A stretch of 64,000 bases of DNA, taken from positions 62,001-126,000 of the forward strand of contig JASCPI010000004.1 of the NCBI GenBank assembly GCA_029959555.1, written 5' to 3'. The notes below the pieces were generated by a model. The model ran no database searches. It was not told the origin of the DNA and worked only from the letters and a program-made list of their open reading frames with translations. The stretch comes from Lysobacteraceae bacterium PS02065. Lineage in GTDB: Bacteria > Pseudomonadota > Gammaproteobacteria > Xanthomonadales > Rhodanobacteraceae. Positions 1 through 9,708 of this stretch are shown here, piece by piece. Position numbers and translations under genes: made by a program. The first letter of the stretch is position 1, and every line of letters starts with the position of its first letter.

Positions 1-802
1 CGCCGAACACGACGACGCGCTGGTCGACCTGCAGGCCGCGTGTACCGGGCAACGAGGGCTTCGGGATCCATTGCTCGACGTAACTGCCCTGCCGCGCGAG
101 CGCGTCGACGAGCGCCGCGATCGCGCGCGTGTCCTCGAGGCGTTGCGGCTTGAGCGTGCTGACGAGCGCCTCGCGACCATCGGACTCGACGAGCCGCGCC
201 GAGCTGATCGCGACCTCCGCGCCGCGACCGTTGCGCTGGTAGGCGACGACGCCGACCGCCGACGAGCCGAAGCACGCCTTGACGTAGACGCGATCCAGCC
301 CGCTCGCGTCGAGCAGCGCCTGCAGTGCCGCGTAGCCATCGACCGCACCGAGCAGCGGCGGCACGCCGATGCCGTGGCGCACGAGGTGCTGCTGGCAGGC
401 GAGCTTGTCGCCCATGAGCGCGATCGCGGACGGCGTATTGAACCAGCGCGGCGCAAGTGCCTGCGCATCCCGCTCGAGCACGGCCAGAAGATCCATGACG
501 CCGGCATGCCAGGCATCGACCGCGACGAACTCGCCGTCGAGTGTCGCCACCGGCGCGCGACCAGCGCGGCCGAGCACGGACCAGCCGCGCACGACGAAGC
601 GGCGCGACGTTTCCATGTCGCCTCCGGCCGCATCGATCTTGACCGGCACGCCGGCACGGCCGTCGAACGCCTCGACGAAGCGCGACGGCGCGTCGAGCAG
701 GTCGCGCCAGTCGAGCACGCGTGCGGGTTCGAGGCCGCATGCGCGGCGCGCGTCCTGCAGCGCGGCGATGCGCCGGTCCGCAGCGTGGCCGACGACGATC
801 AC
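1..802 (-). CDS. STM4014-family ATP-grasp-like protein (partial)
   Basis: Open frame running off the left edge, so the C-terminal part is missing. I start it at a GTG that lies six bases past the stop of the upstream LRR gene. The translation has an ATP-grasp look: NTPSAIALMGDK at about residues 122-133, then YVKACFGSSAVG at 173-184, the lysine/glycine strand-loop that binds ATP in this fold. In other bacteria a member of this family sits beside an STM4015-type LRR protein, as here, in a cluster with radical SAM and hydrolase genes; those would lie outside the window. The substrate is unknown. The family call rests on the motif plus the neighbour. Confidence 0.75.
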   Translation of the reverse strand, partial: MIVVGHAADRRIAALQDARRACGLEPARVLDWRDLLDAPSRFVEAFDGRAGVPVKIDAAGGDMETSRRFVVRGWSVLGRAGRAPVATLDGEFVAVDAWHAGVMDLLAVLERDAQALAPRWFNTPSAIALMGDKLACQQHLVRHGIGVPPLLGAVDGYAALQALLDASGLDRVYVKACFGSSAVGVVAYQRNGRGAEVAISSARLVESDGREALVSTLKPQRLEDTRAIAALVDALARQGSYVEQWIPKPSLPGTRGLQVDQRVVVFG

Positions 803-808
803 GCGTGA

Positions 809-1891
809 CTACTCGCCGATCGCGACGTAACGCTCGCCGTCGTAGTCGTCCGGGTCCTGCGGATCGGACACGTCGACGTCGAGCGGAAGCGCGGCGAGGC
901 GCGCACGGTATTCGGCACCGACGTAGTGGTAGGCGAGGTTGAGGTGCTTGAGTCCGGCGAGGTGCGGGCTCTTGAGCAGCGCGAGCGCGCCGTCGTCGCC
1001 GAGCGTGCCCATCGACAGGTCGAGCGTATCGAGACCGCCGATCCACGACTGCTGCGCGAGGTAGCCCGCGAGTTCGTCGGTGATCTGCGAATTGCGCAGG
1101 CCGAGGTACTCGAGGCGGGTCGGATCGATCGCCTCGAGCAGGCGCACGTAGGTGGCGAGGTCACCGTCGAAGCCGTAGTTGTCGTCGCCGAGCCAGAGTT
1201 CGAGGTGCTCGAGCGCCGGCATGCGCGAGCGCGCGATGCCGTCGACGACACGTGTCGGCAGGCCGCCCGTCTCGACCGCGAGTTCGCGCAGGTTGGCGTG
1301 CTCGAACGGCTCGAACGAAAGCTTCTCGCCGCCGCGCACGCGCAGCGACTCGAGTGCCGGGAATGCCTCGAGCACGCGCGTGTAGCCGGTCTGGATGATC
1401 CACGACATCTCGTTGTCTTCGGACTGGATGTCGCCGACGTAGAGATGGCGAAGGGCGGCGAGCTCGCCGCGACGTTCGACGAGCACATCGAGGATGCCGT
1501 CGGGGCCGTCGTCGTGCGAGACCTGCCAGACGCCGACGATCAGCGATTCGAGCGAGCCCGGTGCGACTTGCGTGAAGAAGTGCTCGACGAGTTCGCGCTG
1601 CGATTCCTCCGTGTCGTAGTCCTGGCGAAGGCGGTAGACGACATCGCCGGACGAGGCCTTGTCGCCCATCGCGAAATCGACCACGCGCTTGCCGCGGAAC
1701 GTGTCGGGGGTGTCGTGTCGGCTCATCGGGGGCTCCTGCGTGTTGATCGGAAGCTGGACCTGCGGCAGCGGATCGCGCGGCCCGCAGCCGCCGATCGCGA
1801 GCACGACACCGCCGGCCGCGAGGCTCGCGACCAGCCTGCGCCGCGTGCCGTCGCGTGGTGCGCCGTCGTCACCGCAACCTGCCTCCACCAT
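809..1891 (-). CDS. STM4015-family leucine-rich-repeat protein, possibly lipid-anchored
   Basis: The conserved core begins at MSRHDTPDTFRGKRVVDF (ATG at 1726). It continues as a cytosolic-type LRR protein with repeats such as LEHLELWLG, LEYLGLRNSQ and LDTLDLSMG, ending YVAIGE. The frame is open upstream to an ATG at 1891 that has AGGAG seven bases before it. That extension reads RRRLVASLAAGGVV then LAIGGC, a twin-arginine/lipobox-like signal, followed by a proline-rich linker. I chose 1891 because a ribosome site and lipobox together are unlikely by chance. The 1726 ATG also has an AGGAG, and a 305-residue protein from there would match the family better. Probably co-transcribed with the ATP-grasp gene just downstream. 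Function unknown. Confidence 0.7.
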   Translation of the reverse strand: MVEAGCGDDGAPRDGTRRRLVASLAAGGVVLAIGGCGPRDPLPQVQLPINTQEPPMSRHDTPDTFRGKRVVDFAMGDKASSGDVVYRLRQDYDTEESQRELVEHFFTQVAPGSLESLIVGVWQVSHDDGPDGILDVLVERRGELAALRHLYVGDIQSEDNEMSWIIQTGYTRVLEAFPALESLRVRGGEKLSFEPFEHANLRELAVETGGLPTRVVDGIARSRMPALEHLELWLGDDNYGFDGDLATYVRLLEAIDPTRLEYLGLRNSQITDELAGYLAQQSWIGGLDTLDLSMGTLGDDGALALLKSPHLAGLKHLNLAYHYVGAEYRARLAALPLDVDVSDPQDPDDYDGERYVAIGE

Positions 1892-2019
1892 CGCGCGACT
1901 CCTGCCATGGAAACGGTCGAGGGTAGCCCAAACACGTGTCGGCTGTGCGCATGCACAACGGCGTGCCGGGACGACTGCGCTAGACTCCGCGTCCCTCATG
2001 ACAGGCCGACGGCGGAACG

Positions 2020-3177
2020 ATGCGTCCTTTCAAGCTCGGTGAAGACCTCGACCTGCTGCGCGAGACCGTGCAGGCGTTCGCGGACAAGGAAATCGCGCCG
2101 CGCGCCGACCACATCGACCGCGAGAACCAGTTCCCGGCCGACCTGTGGCGCAAGTTCGGTGACATGGGCCTGCTCGGCGTGACGGTCGCCGAGGCATACG
2201 GCGGATCGAACCTCGGCTACCTCGCCCACATCGTCGCGATGGAGGAGATCTCGCGCGCGTCGGGCTCGGTCGGCCTGTCGTACGGCGCGCACTCGAACCT
2301 GTGCGTGCAGAACCTGCACCACAACGGCACCGAGGAGCAGAAGAAGAAGTATCTGCCGAAGCTGTGCAGCGGCGAGTGGGTCGGCGCACTCGCGATGAGC
2401 GAGCCCGGCGCGGGTTCCGACGTGGTCGGCTCGATGACCTGCCGCGCCGAGAAGAAGGGCGACCGCTGGGTCGCCAACGGCTCCAAGATGTGGATCACCA
2501 ACGGCCCCGACGCCGACGTGCTGCTCGTCTACATGCGCACCGCGCCGAAGCCGGCCGGCAGCCGCTGCATGACCGCGTTCCTCGTCGAGAAGGGCATGAA
2601 GGGCTTCTCGACCGCGCAGAAGCTCGACAAGCTCGGCATGCGTGGCTCCAACACCTGTGAGCTCGTGTTCGAGGACTGCGAGATCCCCGAGGAGAACATC
2701 GTCGGCCAGGTCAACGAGGGCGTGCGCGTGCTCATGAGCGGCCTCGATACCGAGCGCCTCGTGCTCTCGGGTGGCCCGATCGGCCTCATGCAGGCCGCGG
2801 TCGACATCGCCCTGCCCTACACGCGCGAGCGCAAGCAGTTCAACGCGCCGATCGGCACGTTCGGCATCATGCAGGCCAAGATCGCCGACATGTACACGGC
2901 GCTGCAGTCCTCGCGCGCGTTCGCCTACATGGTCGCGCAGGATTTCGACCATGGCGTGAAATCCCGCATCGACCCGGCCGCCTGCCTGCTCAACGCTTCG
3001 CAGAACGCGATCAAGGTGACCCTCGAGGCGATCCAGGCGCTCGGCGGCAACGGTTACATCAACGAGTACCCGACCGGACGCCTGCTGCGCGACGCCAAGC
3101 TGTACGAGATCGGCGCCGGCACCAACGAGATACGCCGCATGCTGATCGGCCGCGAGCTGTTCCACGGCAAGAGCTGA
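2020..3177 (+). CDS. ivd: Isovaleryl-CoA dehydrogenase
   Basis: 385-residue acyl-CoA dehydrogenase that oxidises isovaleryl-CoA to 3-methylcrotonyl-CoA in leucine breakdown, passing electrons to ETF. Seen: the FAD/substrate strand [11 protein letters not shown] at about 125-135, [11 protein letters not shown] near 158-168, and [11 protein letters not shown] at 242-252. The glutamate of that last motif (E245) aligns with the catalytic base of the isovaleryl-specific enzymes, whereas most other acyl-CoA dehydrogenases carry it near the C-terminus. The C-terminal [16 protein letters not shown] is the FAD dimer contact. Length is normal and both ends are complete. The other leu/liu catabolic genes are not adjacent, so it may be a single-gene unit. 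Confidence 0.93.
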   Translation: MRPFKLGEDLDLLRETVQAFADKEIAPRADHIDRENQFPADLWRKFGDMGLLGVTVAEAYGGSNLGYLAHIVAMEEISRASGSVGLSYGAHSNLCVQNLHHNGTEEQKKKYLPKLCSGEWVGALAMSEPGAGSDVVGSMTCRAEKKGDRWVANGSKMWITNGPDADVLLVYMRTAPKPAGSRCMTAFLVEKGMKGFSTAQKLDKLGMRGSNTCELVFEDCEIPEENIVGQVNEGVRVLMSGLDTERLVLSGGPIGLMQAAVDIALPYTRERKQFNAPIGTFGIMQAKIADMYTALQSSRAFAYMVAQDFDHGVKSRIDPAACLLNASQNAIKVTLEAIQALGGNGYINEYPTGRLLRDAKLYEIGAGTNEIRRMLIGRELFHGKS

Positions 3178-3304
3178 ACCGCGCTGCCACCCGTCCTCCC
3201 CGCTGGCCCGCCTGTCGTCCCGTTCGGGTTCGGTTAAGTCGATCACAACCCTTCGGCTCGGCAGCAGCCTATGCTCGCCCCCGGGTGGCAACTCGGGGTT
3301 CGAA

Positions 3305-5137
3305 ATGGATGGCCAGGCACGGAATCGCGACGTCGCGTCGCGACGTTCTTTCTTGGGGGCGGTGACCGGTACCGCGGTGGAAGCTCCGAAGACGGCGCCG
3401 GCGGGTCCGGGCGTCGCGGGGATCGGCAGCAACGTGCTGGCACCGCCGTTCGCGGTGTACGTGCTCAACAGGCTGGGCTACGGGCCGCGCAAGGGCTCGC
3501 CTTTCAGTGTCGAATCGTTCAATGCGCTGGGTGCGAACGACGTCGCACGCCTGACCGCATTCGTGGATCAGCAGCTCGCGCCGACGCTCGACGGCAGCGG
3601 CAACGTGACCGATCCCGACGTCGCCTCGCGGCTCGCGCATCCGGACTTCGTCACGCTCAACAAGACGTTCACGCAGCTGTGGACCGACCACGAGGTCAAC
3701 GGCCAGCCCTCGGGCGGCACCTTCACGCGCGACTGGCCGATCCGCGAGGTCGAGCGCGCCGTGTTCATCCGCGCCTTCCATTCGCGCTGGGGCCTGTTCG
3801 AGCAGGTCTCCGACTTCTGGCACAACCACTTCAGCATCTACGGCTTCGACCGCTATGCGGCGCCGACGTGGGTGAGCTGGGACCGCGACGTCATCCGCAA
3901 GAACGCGTTCGGCAACTTCCGCACGATGCTGCAGAAGACGTTCGAAGCGCCCGCGATGCTGTACTTCCTCGACAACTACATCAACCGCGCGCCGAGCTTC
4001 AACGAGAACTACGCGCGCGAGATCATCGAGCTGCACACGCTCGGCGCGATGAACTACCTCGGCGCGAACATGCAGCAGTCGCAGGTGCCGACGATCCCGG
4101 CCGGCGAACCCGGCGCGGGGTGGCCGACCGGCTACGTCGACGCCGACGTCTACGAGCTCGCGCGCGCGTTCACGGGCTGGACGTTCTACCGCAGCGGGTC
4201 CACCAACACGGGCCTGCCGTACATGGAGCCCACCCAGCACGACATCGGCCAGAAGACGGTGCTGGGCCAGTTCGCGGCCGCCAACACGCCGGCGACCAGC
4301 GAGCACCAGCTGTTCCTCGATCGCCTCGCCTACCACCCGGGCACGGCGCGCCACATCGCCACCAAGCTCGCACGCCGCTTCCTCGGCGAGAACCCGCCGC
4401 AGGCCGCGGTCGACGCGGCGGCCGACACCTTCTGGCAGAACCGCACGCAACCCGACCAGATCAAGCGCACCCTGCGCACGCTGCTGCTGCATGACGCCGG
4501 CGCGGGCTCGTTCCGCGACATCGGCAACTTCGGCAACAAGATCAAGAAACCGTTCGAGGTCGTGGTGTCGGCACTGCGTGCCCTCGACGTCAACTTCATC
4601 GTCCGTCGCAACGACGCCGAGAGCAATTCGTTCATGGACCGCTTCGCACGTTCGGGCCACCGTCCGTTCGACTGGCGGCCGCCGAACGGCTTCCCCGAGA
4701 CCACGAACTACTGGATGGGCAGCGGCCAGTTCGTTCACGCCTGGCGCACGATCGACTGGACGCTCGACGAGAACACGAGTGCGGGCCAGGGCGACCCGCT
4801 GACGCCGTTGCTGACGATCACGCTCAACGAGTTCAGCAGCTCGCCCGCCGACCACACGGCAAACAAGCTCGCCGACTTCTGGCTGTCACGCGTGTTCCAG
4901 TGGGTACCGGATCAGACCAACGGCTGGCGCGGCACGTCATTGCACGTCGCCGTGCGCGACTTCATGCGCCGCAACACCGACACGGTCTCGACCTTCGGCG
5001 CCGACGTCGGCATCGGCAACGGCCCGACCGGCAACACCGCAGGCATCGGCACCGACGGCTCGCCGAACTACTGGTACAGCCGCTTGCGCGGGATGGTGAA
5101 CTGCATCCTGTTCAGTCCGCAGTTCATGGTCCGCTGA
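3305..5137 (+). CDS. DUF1800 family protein
   Basis: 610 residues. DUF1800 proteins are exported and of unknown biochemical role, nearly always encoded just before a DUF1501 protein, as here with 14 bp between them. Near the N-terminus is SRRSFLGAVTG, a twin-arginine-like motif, but the hydrophobic stretch after it is short and runs into a Pro/Ala/Gly linker, so the export signal is weak. The body shows typical DUF1800 blocks: VLNRLGYGPR, a WHNHFSIYGFDR stretch near 175-187, REIIELHTLGAMNY and LARAFTGW. It ends FSPQFMVR and lacks the C-terminal FE/FD tail seen on its partner. The ATG at 3305 lacks a strong ribosome site. Confidence 0.85.
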   Translation: MDGQARNRDVASRRSFLGAVTGTAVEAPKTAPAGPGVAGIGSNVLAPPFAVYVLNRLGYGPRKGSPFSVESFNALGANDVARLTAFVDQQLAPTLDGSGNVTDPDVASRLAHPDFVTLNKTFTQLWTDHEVNGQPSGGTFTRDWPIREVERAVFIRAFHSRWGLFEQVSDFWHNHFSIYGFDRYAAPTWVSWDRDVIRKNAFGNFRTMLQKTFEAPAMLYFLDNYINRAPSFNENYAREIIELHTLGAMNYLGANMQQSQVPTIPAGEPGAGWPTGYVDADVYELARAFTGWTFYRSGSTNTGLPYMEPTQHDIGQKTVLGQFAAANTPATSEHQLFLDRLAYHPGTARHIATKLARRFLGENPPQAAVDAAADTFWQNRTQPDQIKRTLRTLLLHDAGAGSFRDIGNFGNKIKKPFEVVVSALRALDVNFIVRRNDAESNSFMDRFARSGHRPFDWRPPNGFPETTNYWMGSGQFVHAWRTIDWTLDENTSAGQGDPLTPLLTITLNEFSSSPADHTANKLADFWLSRVFQWVPDQTNGWRGTSLHVAVRDFMRRNTDTVSTFGADVGIGNGPTGNTAGIGTDGSPNYWYSRLRGMVNCILFSPQFMVR

Positions 5138-5151
5138 AGGAGCGCACGACA

Positions 5152-6516
5152 ATGGGCAACCTCACGCGACGCGCGTTCCTCAAGGGCTCCACGATCTGCC
5201 TGACGGCACTCGGCGGCATGCAGCTCGGCCTGCGCGCACGACCGGCCCACGCCGAAGCCGGATCCTCGTCGTCGGCAGGCGGGAACTTCTTCGTCTACAT
5301 CTACCTGCGCGGCGGCATCGACGGGCTCAACATGGTGTGTCCGTTCGACGGTCCGGACCGTGCCGCCTACGAGCAGCAGCGACCGAACATCCACCTGCGC
5401 ACCACCGGCACCACGGCCGCGCTGCGCCTGGGCTCGAGCAACTACGGCCTGCATTTCGCCGCGACCGGGCTGCACCAGCTCTACGGCCAGGGCCGGCTCG
5501 CGATCGTGCACGGAACCGGCTTCCCGGTGGCCCAGATCACGCGCTCGCACTTCGACGCGCAGGACTACATGGAACACGGCACGCCGGGCAGCAACTCGAT
5601 CGGTTCGGGTTGGCTCGCACGCCACCTCGCCACGTCGGGACAGGTACCGGACGCGGCGATGATCCCCGCGCTCGCGGTCGGTGCGAATGCGCCGGCGAGC
5701 CTGCTCGGGCGCCGCGACGTCATGAACCTCGACGACGCCAACAGCTTCCACCCGAACTCGAACAACGGCAACGTCGACGGAGTACCGCGCTACAAGCTCT
5801 CCACCACGATCACGATGCGCGAGCTCTATCAGGGCACCGGGACGCTCAACCAGGCCGGGATCGGCACGGTCGAGGCGATCGAACTCGTCGACACGCTCAA
5901 CATCGCCAACTACACCCCGGCCACCGGCGCCGTCTATCCGACCTCGGGCGTCGCGACGACACTGGCGAACCAGGCCAAGCTCATCGCCAACATCGCCAAG
6001 CGCCGCATCGGCCTGCAGGTCGCGACGATGGATTACGGCGGCTGGGACACGCACGAGAACCAGGGTGACGGCACCCAGGGCGATCTCAACCAGAACCAGT
6101 ACGGCGCACGCCTCGCCGGCCTCTCGCAGGTCCTCACCGCGCTCTACAACGACCTCAACGCCGACGGCCTCGCGCGCAACATGGTCGTCGTCGTGCACAG
6201 CGAGTTCGGTCGCCGTGTGCGCGAGAACGCCAACCGTGGCACCGACCATGGCAGCGGCAATCCCATGCTCGTTCTCGGAGGCCGCGTCGCCGGTGGCCAG
6301 CTGTACGGCACGTTCGGCGGCCTCAACGCAGGGCAGCTGTTCCAGAACGAGGACGTCGCCACGACGACCGACTTCCGCCGCGTATTGAGCGAGGTCGTCA
6401 CCGCGCACCTCGGCAACAATGCGCTGTCGAGCGTGTTCCCGGGCTACAGCTACCCTGGCCGGCTCGGCCTGCTGCCGTCCGACCAGATCTTCAAGCACGG
6501 CTTCGAAGCCGCCTGA
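5152..6516 (+). CDS. DUF1501 family Tat-exported protein
   Basis: 454 residues from the ATG at 5152, chosen because it gives a clean Tat signal (TRRAFLKG at 5-12, hydrophobic stretch, cleavage near AHA). An open frame continues further upstream but overlaps the DUF1800 gene. DUF1501 proteins have a sulfatase/alkaline-phosphatase-like fold. Visible blocks are GGIDGLNMV, the GGWDTHENQ motif and HSEFGRR followed by a TDHGSG block, which hold the likely metal ligands. The protein ends SDQIFKHGFEAA, a tail that resembles the ends of the beta-helix protein at 9980 and the FG-GAP protein at 61367. Partner of the DUF1800 gene upstream. Confidence 0.88.
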   Translation: MGNLTRRAFLKGSTICLTALGGMQLGLRARPAHAEAGSSSSAGGNFFVYIYLRGGIDGLNMVCPFDGPDRAAYEQQRPNIHLRTTGTTAALRLGSSNYGLHFAATGLHQLYGQGRLAIVHGTGFPVAQITRSHFDAQDYMEHGTPGSNSIGSGWLARHLATSGQVPDAAMIPALAVGANAPASLLGRRDVMNLDDANSFHPNSNNGNVDGVPRYKLSTTITMRELYQGTGTLNQAGIGTVEAIELVDTLNIANYTPATGAVYPTSGVATTLANQAKLIANIAKRRIGLQVATMDYGGWDTHENQGDGTQGDLNQNQYGARLAGLSQVLTALYNDLNADGLARNMVVVVHSEFGRRVRENANRGTDHGSGNPMLVLGGRVAGGQLYGTFGGLNAGQLFQNEDVATTTDFRRVLSEVVTAHLGNNALSSVFPGYSYPGRLGLLPSDQIFKHGFEAA

Positions 6517-6523
6517 CGGCGGC

Positions 6524-6556
6524 CGCGCAGCTCACCGTCCGAAGGTGGGCTGCGCG
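6524..6556. terminator. Convergent-gene hairpin
   Basis: A 13-bp stem with one mismatch (CGCGCAGCTCACC against GGTGGGCTGCGCG) and a 7-base loop lies between the DUF1501 stop and the rhomboid stop, overlapping the latter. It has no T-run on either strand, so it may work as a bidirectional block or RNA-stabilising hairpin rather than a classic terminator. Confidence 0.4.
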
Positions 6557-7143
6557 AGCTGGCCGAGGAACGCGCTGAACACGCGCGGCTCCATCAGCAC
6601 GATGAACAGCATGCCGTAGACCGCGCCCCACAGGTGGGCGCTGTGGTTGATGTTGTCGGTGCCGCGGCGATCCATGTAGATCGAGTAGGCGATGTAGATC
6701 ACGCCGAAGAGGATCGCCGGGCACGGCAGGAAGAAGATGTAGATCGTCTGCCACGGCTGCAGCAGCACGAACGCGAACAGCACCGCCGACACCGCACCGG
6801 ACGCACCGAGGCTGCGGTAGGCCGGGTTGTTCGCGTTCTTCATGTAGGTCGGCAGGATCGCCACGACGATCGCGCTGAGATAGAACGCGATGAAGCCGAC
6901 CGTGCCGATGTAGTTGCCCATGAACCGCTCGATGAGCGGGCCGAAGAAGAACAGCGTGATCATGTTGAACAGCAGGTGCATGCCGTCGGCGTGCAGGAAC
7001 CCGTGCGTGACGAGGCGCCAGTACTGGCCGTGCCGCTTGACCGCAGGCGGCCACAGGATGAAATCGTTCATCACCTTGGCGTTGTTGAAGGCGACGAACG
7101 AGATCGCGCAGGTGACGGCGAGCAGGGCGAGCGTGGCGATCAT
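6532..7143 (-). CDS. Rhomboid-family intramembrane serine protease
   Basis: 203 residues with about six membrane segments. The rhomboid catalytic pair is present: serine in GASG at 113-116 (S115) and histidine in NHSAHLWG (H170), plus the early HGFLHADGMHLLFNM block near 47-61. It should cleave membrane proteins within the bilayer; the substrate is unknown. It is short, with no cytoplasmic domain. It converges with the DUF1501 gene. The GFA gene lies upstream on the same strand with a 43-bp gap, so the two could share a transcript. Confidence 0.88.
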   Translation of the reverse strand: MIATLALLAVTCAISFVAFNNAKVMNDFILWPPAVKRHGQYWRLVTHGFLHADGMHLLFNMITLFFFGPLIERFMGNYIGTVGFIAFYLSAIVVAILPTYMKNANNPAYRSLGASGAVSAVLFAFVLLQPWQTIYIFFLPCPAILFGVIYIAYSIYMDRRGTDNINHSAHLWGAVYGMLFIVLMEPRVFSAFLGQLAQPTFGR

Positions 7144-7186
7144 GGGGCTTTCGATGTCCTCGGGAATGTCGTCCGGCGCCGCGCGA

Positions 7187-7534
7187 TCAGCGGCTGCGGC
7201 CGTCGAAGGGCTGGATCTTCAGGGTGGAAGGATCGACCCCGTCGAGGCAACGCACGTTGACCGACGCCATCGCCTTGCCGTCCGCACCGGTGCCCTCACC
7301 GAACGGCGCGCAACCGCAGGTCGCACAGAAATGATGGGCGATGCGGTGGCTGTTGAAGCGATAGGTCGACAGGTTCGACTCCGGCGTCGACAGGCGCAGG
7401 TGGTCGCGCGGCACGAACCACAACAGGTAACCGCGACGACGGCACAACGAGCAGTTGCACTCGATGACGCCGGTCGGCTCGCCATCGACCTCGAACGCGA
7501 TCCTTCCGCAGTGGCAGCTTCCGACATGGGCCAT
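7187..7534 (-). CDS. GFA-domain (Gfa/CENP-V-like) zinc protein
   Basis: 115 residues. Three cysteine clusters (CHCG, CNCSLC and CATCGC) are the zinc ligands of the glutathione-dependent formaldehyde-activating (GFA) fold. Many family members have no proven activity, so a role in glutathione-adduct or formaldehyde handling is only a family-level guess. I use the ATG at 7534, which has GAGGAG seven bases upstream; an in-frame TTG six bases earlier would add two residues. The gene is divergent from the flavoprotein at 7609. Confidence 0.87.
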   Translation of the reverse strand: MAHVGSCHCGRIAFEVDGEPTGVIECNCSLCRRRGYLLWFVPRDHLRLSTPESNLSTYRFNSHRIAHHFCATCGCAPFGEGTGADGKAMASVNVRCLDGVDPSTLKIQPFDGRSR

Positions 7535-7608
7535 CGCCAAGCTCCTCGTGAGGTGACTGGCGAGTATCGCATCGCGGCATCACGGGCGATACGTGCGACG
7601 ATGGGCGG

Positions 7609-8847
7609 ATGTCCACGCCCCGCATTCCCCGCCTCGCCGTCGTCGGCGGTGGCCCTGCCGGCCTCATGGCCGCCGAAGCTGCCGTCACCGCCGGCGTCGA
7701 GGTCGATCTCTACGATCGCATGGGGTCGGTCGGCCGCAAGCTGCTGATCGCCGGCAAGGGCGGACTCAACCTCACGCATTCCGAGCCACGCGACGCGTTC
7801 GTCGCACGCTACGCCGAGCGGCAACGCGATGCCTCACGCTGGCTCGACGTGTTCGATGCCGATGCCTTGCGTGCCTGGGCACGCGGACTCGGCATCGAGA
7901 CCTTCGTCGGCACCTCGGGCCGCGTCTTCCCTTCCGACCTCAAGGCCGCACCGCTGCTGCGTGGATGGGTTCGCCGCCTGCGCGCGCAAGGCGTGCGTTT
8001 CCACGTGCAGCACGACTGGAAGGGATGGGACGGCGACGCCTTGCGCTTCACCTGCCCCGCCGGCGAGGTGAGCGTGACGCCCGACGCCACGGTGTTCGCA
8101 TTGGGCGGCGCGAGCTGGCCCGTGCTCGGCTCGGACGGCGCGTGGACCGCCCCCTTCGAGGCTGCGGGCATGGACGTCGCCACGCTGGAACCCGCCAACT
8201 GCGGCTTCGACGTGGAGTGGAGTCCGTTCCTGCGCGAACACCATGCCGGCGCGCCGATCAGGCCGGTCGTCGCGACCGTCACGGCACCCGACGGCACGCG
8301 TCGCACGCGCCAGGGCGAGTTCGTCCTGTCGGCCTACGGCGTCGAAGGCAGCCTCGTCTACGCCCTGTCGGCACCGCTGCGCGACACGATCCGGGCCCGC
8401 GGCCATGCGACGCTGGAACTCGATCTCGCACCGCAGCGCGACCACGCCGCGCTCGAGCGTGATCTCGGCAAGCCACGAGGCAAGCGCTCGCGTTCCGAGC
8501 ACCTGCGCCGCGCGACCGGGCTCGACGCCGCGAAGATCGCCTTGCTGCACGAGCTGCTGCCGCGTGATGCCTTCGACGACGCGCACCGCGTCGCCGCCGC
8601 GATCAAGGCCTTGCCGATCCTGCTGCGCTCGGCGCGCCCGGTCGCCGAAGCGATCAGCAGCGCCGGTGGCGTCTGGCTCGAAGGCCTCGACGACTCCCTC
8701 ATGCTGCACGCACGCCCCGGCACCTTCGTCGCCGGCGAGATGCTCGACTGGGAGGCGCCGACCGGCGGCTACCTGCTCACCGCGTGTTTCGCGACGGGCC
8801 TGATCGCGGGACGCGCCGCGGCCGAATGGTCACGCGCCCGGGCCTGA
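7609..8847 (+). CDS. BaiN/HI0933-like FAD-dependent flavoprotein
   Basis: 412 residues. N-terminal Rossmann motif VVGGGPAGLMAAEAA at about 9-23, then GRKLLIAGKGGLNLTHSE at about 43-60, the hallmark of the HI0933/BaiN flavoprotein family. Near the C-terminus are SSAGGVWLEGLDDSLM and TGGYLLTACFATGLIAGR, the second part of the FAD site. It most resembles the subgroup annotated as uncharacterised family flavoproteins (TIGR03862 type). The substrate is unknown. It converges with rluF, with a 3-bp gap. Confidence 0.85.
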   Translation: MSTPRIPRLAVVGGGPAGLMAAEAAVTAGVEVDLYDRMGSVGRKLLIAGKGGLNLTHSEPRDAFVARYAERQRDASRWLDVFDADALRAWARGLGIETFVGTSGRVFPSDLKAAPLLRGWVRRLRAQGVRFHVQHDWKGWDGDALRFTCPAGEVSVTPDATVFALGGASWPVLGSDGAWTAPFEAAGMDVATLEPANCGFDVEWSPFLREHHAGAPIRPVVATVTAPDGTRRTRQGEFVLSAYGVEGSLVYALSAPLRDTIRARGHATLELDLAPQRDHAALERDLGKPRGKRSRSEHLRRATGLDAAKIALLHELLPRDAFDDAHRVAAAIKALPILLRSARPVAEAISSAGGVWLEGLDDSLMLHARPGTFVAGEMLDWEAPTGGYLLTACFATGLIAGRAAAEWSRARA

Positions 8848-8850
8848 GCC

Positions 8851-9567
8851 TCACCACTCCCTACGCTGCGGCAGCAGGCCGTGCAGTTCGACCTCCGTGA
8901 GGTTGCGCCACTGGCCCACCTTCAATGCGCCGAGCTTGACGTTGACGATGCGCACGCGTCGCAACTGGGTCACGCGGTAGCCGAACGCCTCGGACATGAG
9001 GCGGATCTGCCGGTTGAGGCCTTGCGTGAGCACGATGCGGAAGCCGAACTTGGCGATGCGTTGCGTGCGGCAGGGCTTGGTCATCTGGCCATGGATGCGC
9101 ACGCCTCGCGCCATGCCGGCGAGGAACGCCTCGGTCACCGGCTTGTTGACGCCGACCAGGTACTCCTTCTCGTGGCCATTCTCCTGGCGCAGCAGCTCGT
9201 TGACGATGTCGCCGTTGCTGGTCAGCAGGATCAGGCCTTCGGAATCCTTGTCGAGGCGTCCGACCGGGAAGATGCGCTGCGCATGGTCGACGAAATCGAC
9301 GATGTTGCCCTTGACCGTGCTTTCGGTCGTGCAGGTGATGCCGACGGGCTTGTTGAGCGCGATGTAGACGTGGCGACGACGCCCTTCCTTCGCGGCAGGC
9401 CGTGCGAGCACGGGACGACCGTCGACACGGACCTCGTCACCCTCGGCGAACTCGTCCCCGATGCGCACGGGATTGCCATTCAGTGTCACGCGCCCCGCCG
9501 CGATGAGCCGGTCCGCTTCGCGACGCGAGCAGAAACCGGTTTCACTGAGGTGCTTGTTGAGGCGCAT
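8851..9567 (-). CDS. rluF: 23S rRNA pseudouridine(2604) synthase RluF
   Basis: 238 residues from ATG 9567. An N-terminal S4 RNA-binding domain (MRLNKHLSETGFCSRREADR) leads into the RsuA/RluF catalytic core. GRLDKDSEGLILLT carries the catalytic aspartate; HEKEYLVGVNKP and QGLNRQIRLMSEAFGYRV follow. The wording is closer to RluF than to RluB or RsuA, especially NIVDFVDHAQRIFPVGRLDKDS. E. coli RluF has a basic tail of about 50 residues that is absent here. The frame is open upstream, but this start matches the family and a longer one would run into low-complexity R/P/A sequence. No strong ribosome site. Confidence 0.9.
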   Translation of the reverse strand: MRLNKHLSETGFCSRREADRLIAAGRVTLNGNPVRIGDEFAEGDEVRVDGRPVLARPAAKEGRRRHVYIALNKPVGITCTTESTVKGNIVDFVDHAQRIFPVGRLDKDSEGLILLTSNGDIVNELLRQENGHEKEYLVGVNKPVTEAFLAGMARGVRIHGQMTKPCRTQRIAKFGFRIVLTQGLNRQIRLMSEAFGYRVTQLRRVRIVNVKLGALKVGQWRNLTEVELHGLLPQRREW

Positions 9568-9708
9568 GCTCGCAGGTCGCGTGGCGGGGCCACGCGGGGC
9601 CCGGGGGCGCGCATGCTGGCATGGTGCAGGCTTCGCGTCACTGCGCCCACCGATGGCACGGTCCCTGCTTATTGGTACTCGAGACCGTTTTATGGCGAGA
9701 ATGTCCCG

